32,625 bases of DNA from a virus. Under the pieces are notes generated by a model, which worked only from the letters and a program-made list of their open reading frames with translations, was not told where the DNA came from and did no database searches. The stretch covers positions 1 through 32,625 of the IMG/VR virus record IMGVR_UViG_3300006735_000113. One strand, written 5' to 3'. Of the stretch, positions 18,336-25,100 are shown one piece after another (position 1 is the stretch's first letter; every line of letters begins with the position of its first letter). Position numbers and translations under genes: made by a program.

Positions 18336-18683
18336 TCAAGAACGGCGACCAATTGCGATAAATGTTCCAGCGAATGCAGGTGCTAATCCTGAAGTATCTG
18401 TAGAGTCAAAGTCACTTATGTCAAAACTACCGGATGCTATTCGTAGTGTAGTGCCGTCAATTCTTACTTGAGGGGCAAATGCTACAGTCTGAGTACCGCC
18501 GCTACCGCCGCCTGTATCTCCAATTGCTTCTACTGCAAATACACCCGATGGGTTTGCACCAGCGAAGTCAATACTTGCTAGTACGCCACTCAAATCTATT
18601 GCTGCATCTCCTGCACCATAAGTTCCTGTTACTATCATTCTGTCACCGAAATATGTCGGTCTTGGGTCTATCGTTACTGCCAT
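18336..18683 (-). CDS. Small beta-rich head protein (possible capsid decoration protein)
   Basis: The 115-residue protein starts at ATG 18683, sharing TAATG with the upstream stop, and has the strong AAGGAGATGA leader that also precedes the capsid gene. It is rich in Gly, Ala, Ser, Asp and Thr, with beta-type strands (YFGDRMIVTGTYGAGDAAID, TQTVAFAPQVRIDGTTLRIA) and no long helix. A high-output leader, small size and a position three genes after the capsid gene fit an abundant virion surface protein such as a decoration protein. The role is inference; the gene call is firm. Confidence 0.7.
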   Translation of the reverse strand: MAVTIDPRPTYFGDRMIVTGTYGAGDAAIDLSGVLASIDFAGANPSGVFAVEAIGDTGGGSGGTQTVAFAPQVRIDGTTLRIASGSFDISDFDSTDTSGLAPAFAGTFIAIGRRS

Positions 18684-19090
18684 TATTCTTCATCTCCTTT
18701 TTGAGTTTCTTCTTCTTGAGATTCTGCTACCAATTCTTCTGTTTCAGCGACCCCATCAGGTCCCATTACAGTTTCAACTAACTCAAGTAATTGAGTCTTG
18801 GTTGCATACCCTCTTGGTTTAATATCATAAGTGGCTAACCACTTTGCTATGTCTTTACGAGCCCATCCTTCATCAGGTATTCCGTCTCCACCTTTATCGG
18901 TAGTGCTACGTGCTTCAGCATCATCTGCTGACCAACCTTCTATTCTGAAGTCTTCTTCTCCTAGACGAGGGGCGTAGTGGTCAAGCCAAGCCGAAGTAAC
19001 TTCGACTGGTCTATTCTGCTCCCAATCTCTCATCTTTGAATCAGTCGCTCTTCGTTGATGAGAGCGCCCAATATATGTTACTATAGGCAC
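18683..19090 (-). CDS. Head protein with SAP/HeH-like domain
   Basis: The 135-residue protein starts at GTG 19090, with GAGGTG six bases upstream; no in-frame ATG fits. The first 10 residues (MPIVTYIGRS) form a short strand. Residues about 78-109 (RKDIAKWLATYDIKPRGYAT then KTQLLELVETV) match the HeH/SAP helix-extension-helix pattern, including the Gly and the Thr-Lys before the second helix. The C-terminal 25 residues are strongly acidic. Such domains are found fused to phage structural proteins. It lies among the small post-capsid head genes and ends in a TAATG overlap with the next gene. Function unknown; DNA contact inside the head or a protein-protein role are both possible. Confidence 0.65.
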   Translation of the reverse strand: MPIVTYIGRSHQRRATDSKMRDWEQNRPVEVTSAWLDHYAPRLGEEDFRIEGWSADDAEARSTTDKGGDGIPDEGWARKDIAKWLATYDIKPRGYATKTQLLELVETVMGPDGVAETEELVAESQEEETQKGDEE

Positions 19091-19100
19091 TTAAAGCACC

Positions 19101-19505
19101 TCAAGAGTAAAACACTAGAACTTGACCGCTGGTAACTGCACCTGTTGCTTCCAAAGTAATGACTTTACCACTGAATGAAAGTCCAGCGGTTTGACCGTTG
19201 TTTGCTGTGAAAGTAGTCATAAACGCTCCAGTGATTGCACTGATGCCACCTGCAAGCGTTACTGTGTTACTGTCTGCTATTGTTCCTAAAGTTAGGATAG
19301 CCATCTTAGGTGCTGGGTCATACCCGTTTGCTCCATCGCTGTTAGAAGCGTTGAAAGTTCCCGGTCCACCACCGGGGTAAGATACATCTGCTGCACCGTC
19401 GAGCCATTCTGATGAGTCGTGTGACCCTGCTCTTAGTTCCCATGCGCCTGTTACTGCTGCTGTTAGGCTGCCACCTGCTGCTGTTGCTGTTAATTCTGTT
19501 GCCAT
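19101..19505 (-). CDS. Small beta-rich protein after capsid gene (possible decoration protein)
   Basis: The 134-residue protein starts at ATG 19505 with the strong AAGGAGATGA leader. It is dominated by Ala, Gly, Thr and Ser with repeated short hydrophobic strands (KMAILTLGTIADSNTVTLAG, AGLSFSGKVITLEATGAV), and has a Gly/Pro/Asp/Asn-rich loop around residues 30-65. It contains no cysteine and no long helix. It is the first gene after the major capsid gene and shares its leader, so it is probably made in large amount, which fits a capsid decoration or cement protein. That role is inferred from position and leader only. Confidence 0.7.
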   Translation of the reverse strand: MATELTATAAGGSLTAAVTGAWELRAGSHDSSEWLDGAADVSYPGGGPGTFNASNSDGANGYDPAPKMAILTLGTIADSNTVTLAGGISAITGAFMTTFTANNGQTAGLSFSGKVITLEATGAVTSGQVLVFYS

Positions 19506-19543
19506 TATTCATCATCTCCTTATTTTAATTCCTAATCTCCACA

Positions 19544-20719
19544 TCACTTCAAGTCCCTTACGCTACCCTGAGCACGGAAGAAGGTAGTCCAAACTTCACC
19601 CATTGTACGGTAAAGTCCTTCCTGTCCTAGTCTGTTGATTGCGAACGGGTCGCCAGTCTCGATACCTGACTCAAAGTATTGAGTAGGTATTGCTGTAGAG
19701 AAGTATAGATAATCAGTGTCAAGGAAGTACATTCTACTGATACCATCCTTTTCAACGTCCTTAGAAGGAATAATTGGGACACCGTTGTAGGTTGCTACAA
19801 TGAAACCTGCTTCGATACCCGGTACACCTTTAACACCGTTGTAGGTAGGTGTAACTCTCTTTTCTTCCATGAACCTTTGCTGAGCCTGTAGCAATTGCTG
19901 TAGTCTCATTAGAGTGTCATATCCAGTTAGGATAACCTTTGGATTACCACCAAGTTCCCACATTCGCTGGAATGTGTCATCTAGTTGGTCAAGTGACATA
20001 GTACGGCGGTTGCCGGATGCTCTATCACTACCACAGTTTACAACAGCGTTAGACCATGCGTTTGCATTTCGGTCAATGCTGTAGATGTCAAGGTCGTTAG
20101 CGCCACAGTGGTCTGTACCTTCTGAGCCGCCAGTTTCCATAGATGTTAGTCCACCGGATGCACCACCGTCGTTTCCAGTGATTCGGTCAAGTGATTCAAA
20201 GTTGTTACCTGCAACAACCTCAGCATCTGTTAGAAGCATCTTGTTAACCATTTCAGCGTGGTGCTTACCCATTTCTTCTTTAAGAACTGAGCGCATGTCA
20301 CCCATACCGTCATCCTTGTCAGCAAGGAAAACAGCGACTTCGCTTACATCGAATGAGTGAGCGATTGTCTTAGGCTTTGCAGCAACGTGTTGGAAGGTAG
20401 GCTTTACAGTTTCAGGTAGTGTACCGTTCTCTGCAATTCCACCGTGGACAACTCCTGCGTTAGGCTTGTCAGTGATAACTCTCCATCCACTGCGGTCCCA
20501 AGGACGCTTTGGCATGATAGAGAATGCGTTGAACTCTTGGTTCAACTGTGACCATACCTTGCGACCATAGATTGCTTGGTAGGTTCCTGCGGTTGTAGAC
20601 ATCATAGGTGAGTCTGCTTTCAATAACTCGCTACCTGAGTAAGAGTAACCCATAGCGTTTCCTGCGCCATAGTAGTATCTCTCCATATCAGTAACTGTTC
20701 GTACGTAATTTCGTGCCAT
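19544..20719 (-). CDS. Major capsid protein (HK97-type)
   Basis: The 391-residue protein starts at ATG 20719 with AAGGAGATGA six bases upstream. It sits directly after the protease-scaffold gene, the standard HK97-lineage order, and has the expected size. Recognisable traits are a Tyr-rich N-terminus (MERYYYGAGNAMGYSYSG), a likely E-loop/N-arm region followed by strands (SGWRVITDKPNAG), a long spine-like helix (SVLKEEMGKHHAEMVNKMLL), a Gly-rich loop near residues 180-205, and the peripheral-domain strands NPKVILTGYDTLMRLQQLLQ and FIVATYNGVPIIPS, which are typical of capsid proteins with this fold. I see no obvious cleavable N-terminal scaffold; the scaffold is on the protease gene. Two cysteines (CGAND, NCGSD) lie in the central loop. 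Confidence 0.85.
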   Translation of the reverse strand: MARNYVRTVTDMERYYYGAGNAMGYSYSGSELLKADSPMMSTTAGTYQAIYGRKVWSQLNQEFNAFSIMPKRPWDRSGWRVITDKPNAGVVHGGIAENGTLPETVKPTFQHVAAKPKTIAHSFDVSEVAVFLADKDDGMGDMRSVLKEEMGKHHAEMVNKMLLTDAEVVAGNNFESLDRITGNDGGASGGLTSMETGGSEGTDHCGANDLDIYSIDRNANAWSNAVVNCGSDRASGNRRTMSLDQLDDTFQRMWELGGNPKVILTGYDTLMRLQQLLQAQQRFMEEKRVTPTYNGVKGVPGIEAGFIVATYNGVPIIPSKDVEKDGISRMYFLDTDYLYFSTAIPTQYFESGIETGDPFAINRLGQEGLYRTMGEVWTTFFRAQGSVRDLK

Positions 20720-20725
20720 TTTTTT

Positions 20726-20735
20726 TCATCTCCTT
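20726..20735 (-). promoter_or_regulatory. Ribosome-binding site of capsid gene (AAGGAGATGA type)
   Basis: AAGGAGATGA lies six bases before the capsid ATG. It is a long match to the pairing partner of the 16S rRNA 3' end and is one of five copies in the head region; most other genes in the window use a GAGGTGA-type site instead. Confidence 0.7.
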
Positions 20736-20760
20736 ATTTTCATTTCTTAGTTATTGAGTT

Positions 20761-21615
20761 TCACTCGCCTCGGAATAATCCTCCAGCGAGTTGGTGAACT
20801 TCATCCCATGACATGTTACCAAGGTCAGCCGTAGAAGGGACCTCGAAATCATTGGATGCGGATTTTGCGATTGTAGAAGATTCTACAGAAGAGCCGATGT
20901 TGTCGATTCTTTCATTAAGTGTACTAAGAGCCTTCATTACTTCATCAAGAGGTTGACGAGCATCGAATGCCTGAGCCTGAGCCTTGGAGATTTCTTCGGA
21001 ACGCTCATGAGAGTAGCGTGACTCGAAGTTAACTTCCATACCTTTACGCAGTTCTTCTTCTTGCTTTGCAGCCTTGAAGACTTCGTATGCGTATTCTAGT
21101 GAAGCAGGGTCTACAGAAGTCAAGAAATCACTCTTTTCTACAGAACCTGAGCCACCACGAGTTAGACCAGCACGGCTTAGTGCGTTAGTAGATGGGTTGC
21201 CTCCTTCTTGAGCACGACCCTTGACTTGTCCAGCGAAGTAATCAGCGCCATCGCCAATTGATTCAGGAGTAGAGCCAAGGTTTGCTTTACTGATACCATC
21301 GAAGTGGTTTCTTGCACCTGTAGTGTCTACACCAGCAGACTTTAGAGTATTCTCCATCCAATCTAGGTATTCAGCAGATATAACGTCAGAGTATTCAGAT
21401 TTTTTCTTCTCATCTTTCTTCTCATCTTTCTCGTCATCATCGGCTTTGTACGCTTTCTCAGACTTATCTTCGTCCTTGTCTTCGTCTTTCTTACCCTTCT
21501 TATCTTTCATAGCCTCTTTTAGAGCAGGTGGCAATTCACCCTTTTCCATTGAGTCTAGTCGCCCTTCCAAGCGCTCGAGAACGCTGTTCATCTGTTCCAT
21601 AACATCATCTGCCAT
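20761..21615 (-). CDS. Nested scaffold protein from internal start of protease gene
   Basis: An in-frame ATG at 21615 (Met180 of the protease frame) is preceded by AATAAGGAGATGAAGAAA, almost the same leader as that of the major capsid gene. The start falls exactly where the protease domain ends, so the product (284 residues, starting MADDVMEQMN) would be the complete scaffold without protease. Making excess scaffold from a nested start is known for the lambda C/Nu3 pair and related viruses. The site is seen directly; that it is used is inference. Its C-terminal M-S-W-D-E-V-H motif would be present in every scaffold subunit. Confidence 0.65.
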   Translation of the reverse strand: MADDVMEQMNSVLERLEGRLDSMEKGELPPALKEAMKDKKGKKDEDKDEDKSEKAYKADDDEKDEKKDEKKKSEYSDVISAEYLDWMENTLKSAGVDTTGARNHFDGISKANLGSTPESIGDGADYFAGQVKGRAQEGGNPSTNALSRAGLTRGGSGSVEKSDFLTSVDPASLEYAYEVFKAAKQEEELRKGMEVNFESRYSHERSEEISKAQAQAFDARQPLDEVMKALSTLNERIDNIGSSVESSTIAKSASNDFEVPSTADLGNMSWDEVHQLAGGLFRGE

Positions 21616-22152
21616 TTTCTTCATCTCCTTATTTTTGTCTTCCTTTAGTATTTTGAATGTCGCTTCAGGGTTTATTCCCTTTTCGCAGATAGTGATTTCA
21701 TGGAGTTCGAGTTTGCTGATTTCTTGATAATTGCCGTGGCTGCTATCATGTTTCCGAACTCGCTTGAATGCTTGTCCTCCGATGCTGAATCCCGTTAAGT
21801 TCCCCTTCCTGACCTCTGCTGACACTTCACGTGCTTTTTCGATGTCATTTCTGAGTTGAACTACGACGAACATTCCTGCATCGTCAACTTCGCTTTTCCA
21901 TAACCTCCCTTCACTGTCTGTGTATTGCGGAATGACTTCTCCTACCTGAATGTTAGAGTGTGCTAGTTGCACGTTTCTGTATTTAGGCTCTGTCATGTAT
22001 TTCTTGAAGGCATCCTTCAAGGCTGACCGAGTAATCAAATCCCCCTGCTTGTCGACCAGTTCAACACTAGCGTAACCTGCGACCACGAGGTCGTGACTCC
22101 CTTTGAGAAGGGAGAGGCTGTCTTGTTGAGTTCTGAGCAACACACTAAACAC
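20761..22152 (-). CDS. Prohead protease fused to C-terminal scaffold
   Basis: The 463-residue frame begins at GTG 22152, but GTG 22143 (codon 4) is better placed, with GAGGTG four bases upstream, one base after the stop of a 16-codon leader ORF. Residues about 20-170 are an HK97-type prohead serine protease: GYASVELVDKQGDLIT, the likely catalytic H65 in QLAHSN, S123 in LTGFSIGG, and the closing LELHEITICEKGINPEATF. Residues 180-463 are a helical, charged scaffold: coiled-coil-like VMEQMNSVLERLEGRLDSME, a Lys/Asp/Glu linker (about 216-253), more helices, and a C-terminal tail M447-S-W-D-E-V-H. The protease matures the procapsid and normally degrades the scaffold. The C-terminal motif recurs in the 107-residue protein at 28524-28847. 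An internal start at 21615 probably yields free scaffold. Confidence 0.85.
   Translation of the reverse strand: MFSVLLRTQQDSLSLLKGSHDLVVAGYASVELVDKQGDLITRSALKDAFKKYMTEPKYRNVQLAHSNIQVGEVIPQYTDSEGRLWKSEVDDAGMFVVVQLRNDIEKAREVSAEVRKGNLTGFSIGGQAFKRVRKHDSSHGNYQEISKLELHEITICEKGINPEATFKILKEDKNKEMKKMADDVMEQMNSVLERLEGRLDSMEKGELPPALKEAMKDKKGKKDEDKDEDKSEKAYKADDDEKDEKKDEKKKSEYSDVISAEYLDWMENTLKSAGVDTTGARNHFDGISKANLGSTPESIGDGADYFAGQVKGRAQEGGNPSTNALSRAGLTRGGSGSVEKSDFLTSVDPASLEYAYEVFKAAKQEEELRKGMEVNFESRYSHERSEEISKAQAQAFDARQPLDEVMKALSTLNERIDNIGSSVESSTIAKSASNDFEVPSTADLGNMSWDEVHQLAGGLFRGE
21621..21630 (-). promoter_or_regulatory. Strong internal ribosome-binding site for scaffold
   Basis: The sequence AAGGAGATGA lies five bases upstream of ATG 21615, inside the protease coding frame. 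The same ten bases precede the starts at 20719, 19505, 18683 and 22195 with 5-6 base spacing, which makes a functional role here likely. Confidence 0.65.
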
Positions 22153-22195
22153 CTCTTGTCTGCTTTTGGTATATTAATAAAGCGGCATCACTCAT
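22145..22195 (-). CDS. 16-codon leader ORF upstream of protease
   Basis: ATG 22195 is preceded by AAGGAGATGA with 5-base spacing and opens a 16-codon frame, MSDAALLIYQKQTRGV, that ends in TAG at 22145-22147. The start overlaps the end of the giant upstream gene by eight bases, and the stop falls one base before GTG 22143, the likely protease start. The arrangement suggests a translated leader that couples protease synthesis to the upstream gene by reinitiation. It could instead be a former protease N-terminus put out of frame, or a relic of leader duplication. Coding is supported only by the ribosome site and layout. Confidence 0.35.
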   Translation of the reverse strand: MSDAALLIYQKQTRGV

Positions 22196-25100
22196 TTTCT
22201 TCATCTCCTTCATAAACGTTAGACTCCTCTCTATTTTTTTGCTTTAGCCTCTTGCTACGAGCCGCTGGATATTCTTCTTCGGGGTCTTCGGTAGGACGTT
22301 CCAACATATCCCAGTCAGGTAGTGACTCTTCACTTGTAAGAGAAGTAGGTCCTCTAGGTGACTCTGTACCATCACCTACATCTATTCCGAAACCTTGAGC
22401 ACCTACTCTTCCTGACATTTTTTCTTTCGCTACCTTATCTACTAAGTTAGCAATACGACTTAGAGTCTTCACCATTTGAGGCTTTAGAATGTTCATTTCA
22501 TCATCATCATCAATAACACCAGCGGATTCTTTTTCACTTTGTTTGCGATGTTTAGGGTTTGACATACTACGTGTACCTTCAATATCGACCTTCGCTCCCT
22601 TTAGCATTAAAGAGGCCGCTTGGTTCCATATAGGTCGTAAACTTTCAGCCAATAAAATTGGGTACTCATTTTTCTGTAAATCAGCCAATGTGGAGTACGG
22701 TGAATGCGCCCATGTACCATGTGCGTTTCTATTCATCTTGTAGATTACATCATCTACTTGAGGTATAGATACTGTTAATTTATTATGTGTTACGTCGATT
22801 GAAAATTGAACAGGTATAACAGAATGTGATTTAGTTAACAGCGACAATGTCTCAAGAGAAGCAGGAGCGTCGTCAGTCTCTGTAATTATTTTAGATACGG
22901 CTACATCGTACATAGTCTTACCATTTCGGGCTCTTGACTTCACACCTGAAGTCTTAACATTTACAAAGTCACCTTCTACAAACGGCTTAGGGCTCTTTAC
23001 AGTACCTACATCAAGATATGATTTTCCTTCATATTCTACACCACGATTACCGAAACCTTCCGCATCAAGTGGCCCTGCTCCTAATCTATAAGTGAAAGGA
23101 CCTTTACCTCTAACATCTAAAATGATGAGAGTCACTTCTTTATCAGGTCTAAGTAAGAACCACTTAGGATGCCTTCTTTCCCCACGCATGTAAGTAGAAG
23201 TAGCGTCACGAAGTAAAATACGCTCTCCCGATTCCTTCAAACTTTCAACAACCGTCTCTAGTCCTTCATTATCTGTTAGTCGTAGATTATGAGGGCCGGG
23301 TATTATGACATGTTCATGGCTATCGAATTGTCCTCTTAAAACTTTCAAACGCTCCCGTACAGTCATGTCTGCTATGTTCGTATCATCATATTCTATTATG
23401 TCTACAATGTTAATTTCATCACTGTCCTTAACAGCGTCTAGCATCCAGTTCTTGTCATTTAGTAGTTTGAGTTGTTTTCTATCTTCAGGTGATAAAGCAA
23501 CATCACCGTCTTTATCATAGGCTGTGACTCTATTACCCTTCTTACGAACTATGAATCTTTCATCATCAGGAAGCACTGAAGCGGCCCATTCACCACTGAA
23601 ACCACGTAATGCTTCAAAGTCCTTAACTGAGAATATACGGTGCATAGGGAGAATAGGGAGTGGTTTACCATCGTCACTTTTAATGAAAATATCAGGGTCC
23701 ATGAGGGCAATAAGTGTATCACCCATATCATCAGATTTACCCATATCATCAGGATTATCACTCTCGGCTCTACCTCCGAGTAAAAGATTAGGGTTCTGAG
23801 AATTAGGGCCACTAGGGAATTGTCCGGGTAATGCCATTACTTGTTTAATTGCATCTTCACCATGAATAGCATTCAAAGATTCCTCGGAAATAGAATGAAG
23901 TTGTTGCTGACTAGGCATATTAGTCCCAGCCACAAAGTTACTACCATCCCATTCTATTCCGACTGTAGGAGTCATTGGGTAGCCCATTTCCATAGCACCT
24001 GAAACGAAATAGTCGCCTATGTTGGCCCCCTTTAATGACGTAGCGGGGTGTATTTCTCGTCCATAACTTCTGTTTAATTTGTCAATAGGAGTCTCTGTAG
24101 TATCTATTGTAGGTTCAATAGCATAGTCCATATCAACCGCTTTAGGGTCTACTGCGATTATATCATGAATTAAACTTTTAACCTTACTCTTATTGTGACT
24201 TTTATCGTCCACGTCACCCATCGGTAAGTGGATTAATCCATATTTTTCAGATTCTGCTTTGTAATGCTTACTCATTAAACGAGGGATTACTCCTAATTTA
24301 CCAAGATAATTAGTCTTAAACCACTCGTTCAAACCTTTAGTTTCTTTTCCTCTCTCAGTAGTTCTACCAGTCCTTGCTTTTTCCCTAGCCATTTCTTTGT
24401 AACGCTGAACTATAGGCTCGTTGTCATAAGCCTCTTCAAAAGCATTCATATGATTAGTATGAGTTTCATGGTCTAAGGAAATGTCTTGACCTCTAGGATG
24501 GAAAGCCATTCCAGTGCTCAATAAAGAGCCGTGGGTCATAGCCCGTAAACCACCTTCAATAGGAGCACTATCACGTAGCCTTTCAGCAAGGTCTTTGTGT
24601 TGCTCGTAAAGAGGGTCGTTCTCATCGTGGTCAAAACCAATAGCACTCATAACATCTTCAATTGACATATCATGGGTGATGTCAACACCGTGTTGCATAG
24701 CACTTAACATCATATTACGATGAGGGACTATTGTATTACCAGTAATTTCAGAAGCGGTTGCACTAGCAGATTTTATTTTTTCTTCATCTATACCCGGACC
24801 ATAAGTGGTTAGTCCATGTGAATCATTAGGCGCTATCATAAGCATTCTATTAGCATCATGGAGTAGACGTGATGTGTTAGAAAGGAACTTCAATTTGTTA
24901 GTAGTATCGAATGCAGTAGGGTCTTCTTTCTCCATGATAGGTTTAAGTTTAAGAGCCATTTGTGTGATAGCGGTCAAGTCAGCATCCATTTTTAGGTCAA
25001 ACTGTTTATGATGATGAGTCATACCTCTACCCGAGGTCATAGTAGTAGATTCGACTTCTTCAAGATTCTTTAGATTCATTTTAGCAGCCATCAATTCATC

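Noticed and set aside
21323-21727. Ser/Phe-rich plus-strand frame of 134 codons
   Set aside because: It is the antisense reading of the Lys/Asp/Glu linker of the scaffold.
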